Below, one piece after another: positions 1 through 8,422 of a DNA stretch of 64,000 bases (within the stretch, counting starts at the first letter, position 1; each line of letters starts with the position of its first letter). The translations under genes were made by a program, and so were the position numbers. Source of the stretch: Bin95 sp965220855 (GTDB lineage Bacteria; Pseudomonadota; Alphaproteobacteria; Bin95); the NCBI GenBank assembly GCA_965220855.1, contig CBDCQY010000001.1, positions 992,001-1,056,000 of the forward strand, given 5' to 3'. The notes beneath the pieces are model-generated. The model made no database searches and was not told the origin of the DNA. It saw only the letters and a list, made by a program, of their open reading frames with translations.

Positions 1-91
1 GCGGCCGAGAGTGCGAAACTGCATGTGAGGCTCATCCCGTATCGAGTTGCGGCCACTATAGACCGCGCGCCGCCGCCTGTCCGGCGGGCCG

Positions 92-1042
92 TCAGGGCTC
101 CCGATGCAACAGCGCCATCAGCTCGCGCCATTCGCGCGCGCCGAGGCCGGAATCCGCTTCCGTCACCGGCTCCCCGGCGAGCATCCGCCGCACGACGTCG
201 AGCGCGCCGGCGGAAAGCGAGGCCGCGTTATGCACATAGTCCTGAAAGGCCTGCCAGGTGACCGGGACCCAGCGCCGCACGATCTCGTCGAGGATCAGCT
301 CGGCATAGGCGCGGATTTCATATTGCGCATGGGGGTCGGCGCGCAGCGAGAGGAAGTGCAGCAGGTTGTGCAGGTCGATCTTCCAGTAGAACTGCGTGTA
401 ATAGTTGACCGGCAGGGCGGCGCGGGCCAGCTCGCGCGCGACGCCGGAGCGCCGCTCGTCGATCTTCTCGCCGGTCTCGGACTCGTTGAGCAGGTTGCGA
501 TAGACGCCGTAGGCCTGCCTGGAAACCCAGTCCAGCCGCGAGAGCGCATCCCGGACCTCGGCGTCCTCCAGCCCGCCCTCGCGGCCCTGGCGGTTGGCGT
601 CCGACTGCGCAGCGAGCGTCACGGGTTCCGGGATGTAATACTCCCTGTCCATCATGGAGTATCTTGCCGAATACTCGTTCACATTTGCAGTTCTATGGCG
701 GATCCATTGTCTCGCCACAAATATCGGCAGTTTGATGTGGAGTTTTATTTCGCACATCTCGAAGGGCGTCGTGTGCCGGTGGCGCAGCAGATAGCGGATC
801 AGCGCCGCGTCCTGCGAGCGGCGCTTGGTGCCCTTGCCGTAGGAGACCCGCGCGGCCTGCACGATGGCGTCGTCATTGCCCATGTAATCGACCACGCGCA
901 CGAACCCGTGGTCGAGCACGCGGAACGGCTCCAGCAGGATGCTTTCGAGCGCCGGCGCGGTGTGGCGCCGCGTCGCCGAGGGCTGCTCCGGGGGCGCCGC
1001 CAGCCCGTCCGGGGAAGCGTCGTCGGGCAAGGCGTCGCTCAT
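92..1042 (-). CDS. thyX: FAD-dependent thymidylate synthase ThyX
   Basis: Makes dTMP from dUMP with FAD and methylenetetrahydrofolate, the alternative to ThyA, in the cytoplasm. The 316-residue product carries the ThyX signature RHRTANVNEYSARYS at residues 115-129. The flanking fold is typical, with RQWIRHR just before the signature and conserved helices after it. About 30 Pro/Ala-rich residues precede the conserved core, so the N-terminus is a little longer than usual. The open frame runs further upstream, but the ATG opening MSDALPDD is the first plausible start and keeps the gene clear of the TRAP permease. It follows that permease by about 30 bases on the same strand and may be co-transcribed. 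No thyA is seen in the window. Confidence 0.95.
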   Translation of the reverse strand: MSDALPDDASPDGLAAPPEQPSATRRHTAPALESILLEPFRVLDHGFVRVVDYMGNDDAIVQAARVSYGKGTKRRSQDAALIRYLLRHRHTTPFEMCEIKLHIKLPIFVARQWIRHRTANVNEYSARYSMMDREYYIPEPVTLAAQSDANRQGREGGLEDAEVRDALSRLDWVSRQAYGVYRNLLNESETGEKIDERRSGVARELARAALPVNYYTQFYWKIDLHNLLHFLSLRADPHAQYEIRAYAELILDEIVRRWVPVTWQAFQDYVHNAASLSAGALDVVRRMLAGEPVTEADSGLGAREWRELMALLHREP

Positions 1043-1071
1043 CGGTTCGCTCCGGCGGGGATCGGTTCGCT

Positions 1072-2436
1072 TCAGTCGAGAAGCTGGCGCGGCAGCCAGA
1101 GGGCAATATCCGGCCAGGCGATGACGGTGGCAAGGCCGATCACCTGCAGCGCCACGAAGGGCACGATTCCGCGATAGATCGAGGTGAGCTTCACCTCCGG
1201 CGGCGCCACGCCCTTCATGTAAAAGAGCGCGAAGCCGAAGGGGGGTGTGAGGAAGGAGGTCTGCAGGTTGACCGCGATCAGGATCGCGAACCAATAGACG
1301 ACCTCATGCTTGGGCACATGCGCGCCGAACACCAGCGTATCGACGATCGGCAGGAAGACCGGCAGCACGATCAGCGTGATCTCCACCCAGTCGAGGAAGA
1401 AGCCGAGCAGGAAGACGATCGCCATCAGCACCAGCAGCAGCCCCCAGCTGCCGAGCCCGACCGACAGGATGAGATGGTCCACCACCTCGTCGCCGCCGAG
1501 CGAGCGGAACACATAGGAGAAGCCGGTGGCGCCGACGAAGACGAAGAAGATCATCGCCACGGTGAGCGCCGTGCGGTCGCAGCACTCCTTCATCAGCTTG
1601 ATGGTGAAGCGGCCGTTGACCAGCGCCAGCAGGGTGGCGCCGGCCGCGCCGACCGCCCCGCCTTCGGTCGGCGTCGCCCAGCCGCCGAAGATCGCGACCT
1701 TGATCATCAGGATCAGCGCCGCCGGCGGGATGAAGCCGCGCAGCAGCATCAGCGTGTAGGCCGTGACCGTCTGCGGCGCGTCCAGATCGTCCAGCGGCGG
1801 CGCCATGGCCGGCCGGATCGCCGAGATCGACGAGATGTAAAGGAAGTAGAGGCCGGAGAGCAGCAGCCCCGGAAACAGCGCCGCCAGGAACAGATTGCCG
1901 ACCGAGACCGCCATCAGGTCGCCCATGATGACCAGCAGGATCGAGGGCGGGATCAGGATGCCGAGCGTGCCGGCGGCGCAGATGGTGCCGCAGGCGAGCG
2001 CATGGTCGTATTTCGCCTTCAGCATGTGGGGCAGGGCGAGCACGCTCATCAGCGTGACCGACGCGCCGATGATGCCGGTCATCGCCGCCATGATGGTGCC
2101 CATGACGGTGACCGAGAGCGCAAGGCCGCCCGGCACGCGCTTCAGGATCACCTGCAGGCAGTAGAGCAGGTCCTGGGCGATGCCGCTGCGCTCCATCATC
2201 ACGCCCATGAAGACGAAGGTCGGCACGGCGGTCAGCACCAGGTTCTCCGCCACCCCGCCCCAGATGCGATAGACCATGTTGGTGAATTCGACATATTCGA
2301 ACACGCCCAGCAGATTGCCGAGAATGCCGAACATGATCGTCAAGCCGGCGAGCCCGAAGGCCACCGGGAAGCCGGTGAACAGGAAGGCGGCGAGCGCCGC
2401 GAACATCAGCAGCGGCAGAAAATCGACGGCCGTCAT
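1072..2436 (-). CDS. TRAP transporter large permease (DctM-like)
   Basis: Large membrane subunit of a tripartite ATP-independent periplasmic transporter, which imports organic acids or similar solutes using a sodium gradient. The 454-residue protein is almost entirely hydrophobic, with about 12 transmembrane segments. It has family landmarks such as GILIPPS in the middle and LTPPFG near the C-terminus. The start MTAVDFLPLL was chosen because it gives the usual short periplasmic N-terminus; an upstream in-frame start would add 19 polar residues. The small permease (DctQ) and binding protein (DctP) are normally adjacent but are absent here. An IS256-family element lies about 120 bases upstream, so the partners may have been lost or sit elsewhere. 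The substrate cannot be told. Confidence 0.93.
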   Translation of the reverse strand: MTAVDFLPLLMFAALAAFLFTGFPVAFGLAGLTIMFGILGNLLGVFEYVEFTNMVYRIWGGVAENLVLTAVPTFVFMGVMMERSGIAQDLLYCLQVILKRVPGGLALSVTVMGTIMAAMTGIIGASVTLMSVLALPHMLKAKYDHALACGTICAAGTLGILIPPSILLVIMGDLMAVSVGNLFLAALFPGLLLSGLYFLYISSISAIRPAMAPPLDDLDAPQTVTAYTLMLLRGFIPPAALILMIKVAIFGGWATPTEGGAVGAAGATLLALVNGRFTIKLMKECCDRTALTVAMIFFVFVGATGFSYVFRSLGGDEVVDHLILSVGLGSWGLLLVLMAIVFLLGFFLDWVEITLIVLPVFLPIVDTLVFGAHVPKHEVVYWFAILIAVNLQTSFLTPPFGFALFYMKGVAPPEVKLTSIYRGIVPFVALQVIGLATVIAWPDIALWLPRQLLD

Positions 2437-2554
2437 GGGATCGGGAAGCGTCCCTTCGCTCGGGCGGGACGGCAGGCGATGGCCTGCTGCCATGAGCCAG
2501 GCACCATAGAGCAGCCGGGCCGGCGTTCAATGGCGGCGCTCTGCGGCAGATTGG

Positions 2555-3833
2555 TAACGTCAAGTGTTATGTGTCAGTGGGACGGGGGTAGCGATTCCCT
2601 GTTGTTTGTTTTCATGAGTGAAGATGGCGAAGAGGATGCGGTCCATGGAGGTTCGGTCCTGGAAGGTTCCCATGGGTCGTGTTCGTCTTCGGACCTCTCT
2701 GAAGCGCCGTTCGATGGCGTTTGTGGTTCTGACCTGCTTGCGCTCGGCGAGGGTGTTGTATTGGAAGCAGGTGAGGAGTTCGTCGAGGTCGTTGCGCAGG
2801 CAGGCGACGGCCTTGGGGTAGGCTGGCTCCCAGGCGTTTGCGAAGCGGCGTGCGGCGCTGAGGGCCTTCGGGCGGCTTGTGGCGTTCATGATGCGGTGGA
2901 GGGCGGCCTTGACGGCGTCCTGGTCGGCCTTGCGGACCTTGTTGAGGACATTCCTGATCTTGTGCGCCCAGCAGCGCTGTAGAGGGATGCCGGGATAGAC
3001 GGTGGGCAGGGCGGCGATCAGGCCCTGTCCGCCGTCGGCGCAGATCACCTCGATGCCCTCTCCGGTGAGGCCGCGACGATAGAGGTCGGTCAGGAAGCGT
3101 TCCCACTCGGCGGCGCTCTCGCTGGCCGCGAGGCGGAAGTCGATGATCTCCTTCTTGCCATCCGGTCGGATGCCGAGGGCGACTAGGACCGGCCTTCTGA
3201 GCGCGCCGGCGCCGGTCTTGCGGGCGAGCACCACGCCGTCGAGCATCAGCGCCTTGCAGGCATTGGCGAGCGGTCGGCGATGGAAGGCGGCGACCGCCCT
3301 GTCCAGGGTCCCGGCGACCCGGCTGACGGTGGCGGGCGAGACCGGGCGCCCGAGCTGGGCCAGCAGCACCTCGCCGACCTTGCGGGTCGACAGCCCCAGC
3401 GCGAAGCCGGTCAGGATGGCGCGGTCGATCTCGGGCGCGCGCCGGGCGTAGCGGCGCAGCACCCCGGTCGGGCAGAAGCGTCGGGTGCGCGGCACGCGCA
3501 ACTCGATATCGCCAAGCTCGGTCAGCAGATGGCGCGAATAGCTGCCGTTGCGCCGGTCGCGCACCGCGCTCCCGTCAAGACTGCCGAGCCAGCCATCGAC
3601 CGCTTCGGACATCCGGCCCTCGATGATCTCGGCCAGAGCCTGACGGCCAAGCGGGCGGTAGCCCTCGCCCCACTCCAGACCATCGGCCTGCATCTGCTTC
3701 ACGACCTCGAAGGCCATCGGTAAACTCTCGATCGTCGCAGCGCGCTGTGGCATGGGGGTGCTCCTTCGTGTGGCTGTTTTCGAACCACAGGGAGTACCCC
3801 CTCCCAGCCCTGACACATAACCCCATACATCAC
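2555..3833 (-). mobile_element. IS256-family insertion sequence
   Basis: One transposase gene is bracketed by imperfect terminal inverted repeats. Their best core is GTTATGTGTCAG at 2566-2577, inverted at 3810-3821. Similarity continues inward through GGGGGTA and TCCCTGT, so each arm is about 36 bases with gaps. The outer limits given are set by an 11-base direct repeat, CGGCAGATTGG, at 2544-2554 and 3834-3844, which may include the target duplication. IS256 elements usually duplicate 8-9 bases, and the outermost 10 or so bases of the two ends match poorly, so the exact tips are uncertain. The element lies between dctM and the thiamine riboswitch. Confidence 0.8.
2560..3753 (-). CDS. IS256-family (Mutator-type) transposase
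   Basis: DDE transposase that cuts and pastes the surrounding insertion sequence. It is 397 residues, about normal for IS256, and shows no frameshift. Likely catalytic acids are D172 (LDGVVLARKT), D240 (VICADGGQG) and E348 (TTNAIERRF), with the family-typical RCWAHKIRN stretch at 260-268. The start MPQRAAT gives the expected length; the frame is open further upstream but would leave the element. The stop codon falls at the very edge of the left inverted repeat, so the last residues PLTHNT are encoded by the repeat itself. It looks intact and possibly active. Confidence 0.95.
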   Translation of the reverse strand: MPQRAATIESLPMAFEVVKQMQADGLEWGEGYRPLGRQALAEIIEGRMSEAVDGWLGSLDGSAVRDRRNGSYSRHLLTELGDIELRVPRTRRFCPTGVLRRYARRAPEIDRAILTGFALGLSTRKVGEVLLAQLGRPVSPATVSRVAGTLDRAVAAFHRRPLANACKALMLDGVVLARKTGAGALRRPVLVALGIRPDGKKEIIDFRLAASESAAEWERFLTDLYRRGLTGEGIEVICADGGQGLIAALPTVYPGIPLQRCWAHKIRNVLNKVRKADQDAVKAALHRIMNATSRPKALSAARRFANAWEPAYPKAVACLRNDLDELLTCFQYNTLAERKQVRTTNAIERRFREVRRRTRPMGTFQDRTSMDRILFAIFTHENKQQGIATPVPLTHNT

Positions 3834-3849
3834 CGGCAGATTGGGCCGC

Positions 3850-3878
3850 TTGCCATCGCGCTCCGGCCGGCGCATTCT
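3850..3878 (+). promoter_or_regulatory. Possible promoter of the thiamine-precursor transport operon
   Basis: TTGCCA at 3850-3855 and CATTCT at 3873-3878 are separated by 17 bases and sit just ahead of the riboswitch. The -35 is good; the -10 matches only three consensus bases. The IS256 element ends at about 3833, leaving under 50 bases for a native promoter, so transcription could instead come from within the element. Confidence 0.3.
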
Positions 3879-3880
3879 GG

Positions 3881-3975
3881 CTCCGCCACTCGGGGGAGCT
3901 GTTCGGGCGCGGCTGAGAGGTTCCGGAAACGGAACGACCCCAGGAACCTGATCCGGTTAGCACCGGCGGAGGGAG
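3881..3975 (+). promoter_or_regulatory. TPP riboswitch (THI element)
   Basis: Binds thiamine pyrophosphate in the leader mRNA and shuts off the transporter downstream. The conserved THI-box blocks are present: GGCTGAGAGG at about 3911-3920, then GAACCTGATCCGGTTAGCAC ending near 3963. Stem P1 is formed by CTCCGCC (3881-3887) and GGCGGAG (3965-3971), a perfect 7-base-pair helix. The 3' strand of P1 runs straight into the purine-rich ribosome-binding site GGAGGGAG (3968-3975), and the GTG start is at 3979. Ligand-stabilised P1 would therefore hide the Shine-Dalgarno directly, without a separate expression platform. No terminator hairpin is visible, which points to translational control. Confidence 0.93.
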
Positions 3976-3978
3976 TGT

Positions 3979-4695
3979 GTGGAAGACACAGCGCCAGAGG
4001 CGGGACTTGCCGTCGATATACGCGGGGCCTCGCTCTCCTATGGCGGCGCGCCGCTGTTCGACGGGCTGAACGTCCGACTGGAGGCCGGCCTCTGGACCTG
4101 CCTGCTGGGGCCGAGCGGGGTCGGCAAGTCGAGCCTGTTGCGCCTGATCGCGGGGCTCGGCGGCGGCGCGGCCGGCCGGGTGCGCAGCCCGCCGGTCGCC
4201 TATATGAGCCAGAGCGACCTGCTGCTGCCCTGGGCGAGCGCGCTTGAGAATGCGGTGCTGGGCGCAAGGCTCCGGGGCGAGCGGCCGGACTTCGACCGCG
4301 CCCGGCGCCTGCTGGCCGAGGTCGGCCTGGCGCCGCTCGCGGGCGCGCGTCCGGCGGCGCTTTCCGGCGGCGAGCGCCAGCGCGTTGCGCTGGTGCGCAC
4401 GCTGATGGAGGACCGCCCGGTGGTGCTGATGGACGAGCCGTTCGGCAGTCTCGACGCGATCTCGCGCCATGCGGCGCAAGACATGGCGGCGCGGCTGCTG
4501 GCGGGGCGCACCGTGCTGCTGGTCACGCACGATCCGCTGGAGGCGCTGCGCCTGGGCGACCGCATTTTCGTGATGACCGGCCGCCCGGCGACGCTGGAGG
4601 CGCTGCCGCCGCCGGCGCCCGCGCCGCCGCGCGATGTGCGCGACGCGGCGGTGCTGGCGGCGCAGGGCGCGCTGCTGGCGAGGCTCGCGGCGTGA
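3979..4695 (+). CDS. thiZ: ABC transporter ATP-binding protein, thiamine pyrimidine precursor uptake (ThiZ-like)
   Basis: ATPase that powers import through the permease and binding protein that follow. The 238 residues contain Walker A GPSGVGKS (44-51), Q-loop SQSD (77-80), signature LSGGERQRV (128-136), Walker B VVLMDEP (148-154) and switch His184. It starts at a GTG three bases after the Shine-Dalgarno embedded in the TPP riboswitch. Its stop overlaps the permease start (GTGA), indicating translational coupling. Assignment to thiamine-precursor rather than nitrate or taurine transport rests on the riboswitch and on the ThiY-like binding protein in the same operon. Confidence 0.9.
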   Translation: MEDTAPEAGLAVDIRGASLSYGGAPLFDGLNVRLEAGLWTCLLGPSGVGKSSLLRLIAGLGGGAAGRVRSPPVAYMSQSDLLLPWASALENAVLGARLRGERPDFDRARRLLAEVGLAPLAGARPAALSGGERQRVALVRTLMEDRPVVLMDEPFGSLDAISRHAAQDMAARLLAGRTVLLVTHDPLEALRLGDRIFVMTGRPATLEALPPPAPAPPRDVRDAAVLAAQGALLARLAA

Positions 4696-5471
4696 GGGCG
4701 GCGCTGCGCATGGGCGCGGTCGCCGCCGGCCTGCTGCTGCTCTGGCGGGCGCTGGTGTGGGCGACCGGCGCGCCGCCCTTCATCCTGCCGGGGCCGGAGG
4801 CGGTCGCGCTGGCGCTCGCGCGCCATGCCGGCCAGCTGCTGCCCCATGCCGGGCTGACGCTGGCCGAGATCCTGCTCGGACTCGCCATCGGGGCGGCGCT
4901 CGGGGCTTTCGCGGCGCTGACGGTCGCCCATGTCCGGCCGGCGCGGCTCTGGCTGCTGCCGCTGCTGGTGGCGAGCCAGGCGGTTCCGGTGTTCGCGCTC
5001 GCGCCGGTGCTGGTGCTCTGGCTCGGCTTCGGCATGGCCTCCAAGGTGGCGATGGCGGTTCTGATCATCTTCTTTCCGGTGACCGCCGCCTTCTATGACG
5101 GTCTGGCGCGCACCGATCCGGGCTGGCTCGATCTTGCGCGCAGCATGGGGGCCTCGCGCTGGCGGGTGCTGCTGCGCTTGCGCATTCCGGCGGCGCTGCC
5201 CGCCTGCGCCTCGGGGCTGCGCGTCGCCACGGCGGTCGCGCCCATCGGCGCGGTGGTCGGCGAGTGGGTCGGGGCCTCGGCCGGGCTCGGCTATCTGATG
5301 CTGCACGCCAATGCGCGGATGCAGGTCGATCTGATGTTCGCCGCGCTCCTCGTGCTCGCGGCGATCGCGCTCGCGCTCTACTTCACCGTCGATCGGCTGC
5401 TGCGGCTCGCCGTGCCCTGGCAGATCGACACGCTGCTCCACGACCGGGAAAAGGACCCGAGGGACCCATGA
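4692..5471 (+). CDS. thiX: ABC transporter permease, thiamine pyrimidine precursor uptake (ThiX-like)
   Basis: Inner-membrane permease of the riboswitch-controlled importer. It has 259 residues with about six transmembrane segments and the binding-protein-dependent permease loop (EAA loop) around ARSMGASRWRVLLRLRIP. The GTG start overlaps the ATPase stop by four bases, and its own stop overlaps the next ATG (ATGA), so the three genes are tightly coupled. The family is shared with SsuC/TauC-type permeases; the thiamine link comes from context. No second permease is present, so it probably works as a homodimer. Confidence 0.88.
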   Translation: MRAALRMGAVAAGLLLLWRALVWATGAPPFILPGPEAVALALARHAGQLLPHAGLTLAEILLGLAIGAALGAFAALTVAHVRPARLWLLPLLVASQAVPVFALAPVLVLWLGFGMASKVAMAVLIIFFPVTAAFYDGLARTDPGWLDLARSMGASRWRVLLRLRIPAALPACASGLRVATAVAPIGAVVGEWVGASAGLGYLMLHANARMQVDLMFAALLVLAAIALALYFTVDRLLRLAVPWQIDTLLHDREKDPRDP

Positions 5472-6409
5472 CCTTCCGAATTCCGGCGCTTGTCGCCGCT
5501 TCGATGCTGCTCGCCTCGCCGGCGGCGGCCCAGGAGAAGCTCACCGTGCTGCTCGACTGGTTCGTCAATCCCGACCACGGGCCGCTCTATGTGGCGCTCG
5601 AGCGCGGCTATTTCGCCGACGCCGGGCTGGCGGTGGAGTTCACGCCGCCGGCGGACCCCAACGACCCGCCCAAATTCGTCGCCGCCGGCAAGGCCGATCT
5701 CGCCGTCTCCTATCAGCCGCAACTGCACATGCAGGCGGCTGCGGGCCTGCCGCTGGCGCGCATCGCAACCCTGGTCGCAACCCCGCTCAACACCATCGTG
5801 GTGCTGAAGAACAGCCCGATCCGCACGCTCGCCGACCTGAAGGGCAAGCGCGTCGGCTTCTCGGTCGCGGGGCTGGAGGATGCGCTGCTGGCCGGCGTGC
5901 TGGAGCCGCACGGGCTGACCATGGAGGATGTCGAGCGGGTGAATGTGAACTGGTCGCTCTCGCCGTCGCTGATCGCCGGCAAGGTCGATGCGGTCATCGG
6001 CGCGTTCCGCAATTTCGAGCTGAACCAGATGGATATTGCCGGCCATCCGGGCCGGGCCTTCTATCTGGAGGAGGAAGGCGTGCCGCCCTATGACGAGCTG
6101 ATCGTGGTCGCGCATCGCGACCGGCTGGACCGGCCGGCCTGGCGCGGCTTCATCGATGCGCTGGAGCGCGGCGTGCAATATACGATTAACCATCCGCAGC
6201 AAGCCTGGGAGCTGTTCATCGCCGGCGACCGCAAGGCGCTGGACGACGAGCTCAACCGGCGCGCCTGGCGGGACACGCTGCCGCGCTTCGCGCTGCGACC
6301 GGGGGCGCTCGACCGGCGCCGCTATCGGCGCTTCGCCGATTTCGTGCTGGCGCGCGGCCTGGTGGAAAGCCTGCCGCCCGTGGAGACCTATGCGGTCGAA
6401 CTGGAGTAG
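5468..6409 (+). CDS. thiY: ABC substrate-binding protein, thiamine pyrimidine precursor (ThiY/THI5-like)
   Basis: Periplasmic receptor expected to capture a formyl-aminopyrimidine salvaged from degraded thiamine. The 313-residue precursor begins with a clear signal peptide, probably cut after ASPAAA at residue 21. The mature part starts with KLTVLLDWFVNPDHGPLYVA, the NMT1/THI5-like opening in which DWFVNPDH and YVA line the pyrimidine site. It closes the operon behind the TPP riboswitch, which strongly supports the substrate class. The next gene converges on it ten bases downstream. The ligand itself is inferred from the family, not seen. Confidence 0.9.
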   Translation: MTFRIPALVAASMLLASPAAAQEKLTVLLDWFVNPDHGPLYVALERGYFADAGLAVEFTPPADPNDPPKFVAAGKADLAVSYQPQLHMQAAAGLPLARIATLVATPLNTIVVLKNSPIRTLADLKGKRVGFSVAGLEDALLAGVLEPHGLTMEDVERVNVNWSLSPSLIAGKVDAVIGAFRNFELNQMDIAGHPGRAFYLEEEGVPPYDELIVVAHRDRLDRPAWRGFIDALERGVQYTINHPQQAWELFIAGDRKALDDELNRRAWRDTLPRFALRPGALDRRRYRRFADFVLARGLVESLPPVETYAVELE

Positions 6410-6418
6410 CGCCGCCGC

Positions 6419-6628
6419 TCAGCCCGCACCCCGATCATTGCAGCCCAGAATAGAGGTCTCGATGACGCCGAGCTTGCCCTTCATCTCGGCCACGTCCCGT
6501 TCGAGGCCTCCCAAGCGGGTCTCCAGACCCTTGATGTCGGCTCTCAGCCAGACGAACAGGGCGATGACCACGGCCGGCGTGATCCAGGGGGCGAGCTGGG
6601 CGGCAAGGGCGGCTTCCATCATGAACAT
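6419..6628 (-). CDS. Small membrane protein with coiled-coil tail
   Basis: A 69-residue protein with one N-terminal transmembrane helix (about residues 12-28, PWITPAVVIALFVW) followed by a heptad-like helix rich in Leu, Glu and Lys (DIKGLETRLGGLERDVAEMK). This fits a membrane-anchored coiled-coil protein of unknown function, a common small class in proteobacteria. Two further ATGs lie within the first four codons, so the start may be up to nine bases later. It converges on thiY and stands about 70 bases downstream of nth on the same strand. No function can be assigned. Confidence 0.6.
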   Translation of the reverse strand: MFMMEAALAAQLAPWITPAVVIALFVWLRADIKGLETRLGGLERDVAEMKGKLGVIETSILGCNDRGAG

Positions 6629-6697
6629 CCATCTTCGATCGCCGCCACCCTATCCGCTTTCGGCCGCAATGACAACAGCATGACTCTCCGCCCCGGC

Positions 6698-7333
6698 TCA
6701 GGCGGTGGTCTTGGCCTTGTAGCGGCAGAGATCGTTGACGATGCAGGCGGGGCAGTCGGGCTTGCGCGCCTTGCAGACATGGCGTCCGTGCAGGATCAGC
6801 CAGTGATGGGCGCGCTGTTTGCGATGCGCCGGCACGCGGCGCTCCAGCGCCTTCTCGACCTCCAGCGGCGTCTTGCCGGGCGCGAGGCCGGTGCGGTTGC
6901 CGAGCCGGAAGAGATGGGTATCGACGGCCATGGTGGGCCGGCCGAAGGCGGTGTTCAGCACCACATTGGCCGTCTTGCGGCCGACGCCGGGCAGGCGCTC
7001 CAGCGCCTCGCGGTCGTCCGGCACCCGGCCGCCATGCTCCTCGATCAGAATGCGGGACAGCGCGATGACATTGCGCGCCTTGGCGTTGAACAGCCCGATG
7101 GTGCGGATATGGCGGCGCACGCCTTCCTCGCCCAGCGCCAGCATGGCCTCGGGCGTGTCGGCGGCGGCGAACAGGCCGCGCGTCGCCCGGTTGACGCCGG
7201 CGTCGGTCGCCTGGGCCGACAGCACCACCGCGACCAGCAGCGTATAGGCGTTCACATAGTCGAGCTCGCCCTTCGGCTCCGGCAAGGCTTCCGCCAGCCG
7301 GTCGAAGAAGGCCGCGATCTCCGCCTTCTTCAC
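6698..7333 (-). CDS. nth: Endonuclease III (DNA glycosylase/AP lyase)
   Basis: Base-excision repair enzyme that removes oxidised pyrimidines and cuts the abasic site. The 211 residues show the helix-hairpin-helix LPGVGRKTAN (114-123) with catalytic Lys120, catalytic Asp138 in MAVDTH, and a C-terminal [4Fe-4S] loop with Cys187, Cys194, Cys197 and Cys203 in the standard C-x6-C-x2-C-x5-C spacing. It starts at a GTG overlapping the trpS stop by four bases, so the two genes are translationally coupled. Length and motifs are fully typical. Confidence 0.97.
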   Translation of the reverse strand: MKKAEIAAFFDRLAEALPEPKGELDYVNAYTLLVAVVLSAQATDAGVNRATRGLFAAADTPEAMLALGEEGVRRHIRTIGLFNAKARNVIALSRILIEEHGGRVPDDREALERLPGVGRKTANVVLNTAFGRPTMAVDTHLFRLGNRTGLAPGKTPLEVEKALERRVPAHRKQRAHHWLILHGRHVCKARKPDCPACIVNDLCRYKAKTTA

Positions 7334-8346
7334 GCGGGCTTCCGGGGGGTGAGGAAGCCGACGACCTCGCGGACCTCGCGCATGGTGGCGTCGGCGATGG
7401 CGCCGGCGCGCGCCGCGCCCTCGGCCAGCACGCCGTCGATATAGCCGGGATCGGCGGTCAGCCGGCGCATCTCCGCCGTCACCGGCGAGAGCGTCTCCAC
7501 GGCAAGGCCGGCGAGCGCGGTCTTGAAATCCGCGAAACCGCGCCCGCCGAATTCCCGGCAGACCGCCGCCTCGTCGCGCCCGGCGAGCGCGGCGTATATG
7601 CCGACCAGATTGGCCGCCTCGGGGCGCTCTTCCAGTCCGGCCGGCTCGCCCGGCAGCGGCTCGGGGTCGGTCTTCGCGCGGCGGATCTTCTGCGCGATGG
7701 CGTCGGCGTCGTCGGAAAGGTTGATGCGCGACAGGGCCGAGGCGTCGGACTTGCTCATCTTGGCGGTTCCGTCGCGCAGGCTCATCACCCGCGTGGCCGC
7801 GCCGAAGATGCGCGGCTCCGGCAGCACGAAGGCCTCGCGCCCGTAATGGCGGTTGAAGGCGCCGGCGATGTCGCGCGCAAGCTCCAGATGCTGCTTCTGG
7901 TCCTCGCCGACCGGCACGTCGCTCGCCTGGTAGAGCAGGATGTCGGCGGCCATCAGCACCGGATAGGCGAACAGGCCGACCGGGGCGGCGTCGCGGCGCT
8001 TGCCGGCCTTCTCCTTGAACTGCGTCATGCGGTTGAGCCAGCCCATGGGCGCGTGGCAGTTGAGCACCCAGGCGAGTTCGGCGTGGCCCGACACCATGCT
8101 CTGGTTGAAGACGATGCACCGCGTGGGGTCGATGCCGGCGGCGATATAGGCGGCGGTCACCTCGCGGGTGTTGGCGGCGAGCTCGGCCGGGTCCTGCGGC
8201 ACGGTGATGGCGTGCAGATCGACGATGCAGAAGATGCAGTTGAAGTCGAAGTCCCGCTGCATGGCGACCCAGTTGCGGATCGCGCCCAGATAGTTGCCGA
8301 GATGCAGGTTTCCGGTCGGCTGGATGCCGGAAAAGATGCGCTTCAT
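7330..8346 (-). CDS. trpS: Tryptophanyl-tRNA synthetase
   Basis: Charges tRNA-Trp in the cytoplasm. The 338-residue class I synthetase begins MKRIFSGIQPTGNLHLGNYL, containing the HIGH-equivalent HLGN, and has KMSKS at residues 196-200. Length matches the bacterial family. The open frame extends upstream, but this ATG lies right at the conserved N-terminus. It is followed directly by nth with a GTGA overlap. Upstream lies a beta-barrel gene with about 76 bases between them. Confidence 0.97.
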   Translation of the reverse strand: MKRIFSGIQPTGNLHLGNYLGAIRNWVAMQRDFDFNCIFCIVDLHAITVPQDPAELAANTREVTAAYIAAGIDPTRCIVFNQSMVSGHAELAWVLNCHAPMGWLNRMTQFKEKAGKRRDAAPVGLFAYPVLMAADILLYQASDVPVGEDQKQHLELARDIAGAFNRHYGREAFVLPEPRIFGAATRVMSLRDGTAKMSKSDASALSRINLSDDADAIAQKIRRAKTDPEPLPGEPAGLEERPEAANLVGIYAALAGRDEAAVCREFGGRGFADFKTALAGLAVETLSPVTAEMRRLTADPGYIDGVLAEGAARAGAIADATMREVREVVGFLTPRKPA

Positions 8347-8422
8347 GGGACTCCCCGCCCGCCCGTGGACGGGCGGGTTATCCGCAAGCGGCGCCGCCGG
8401 GTCAAGGCCGGCGCGCCGGGCC

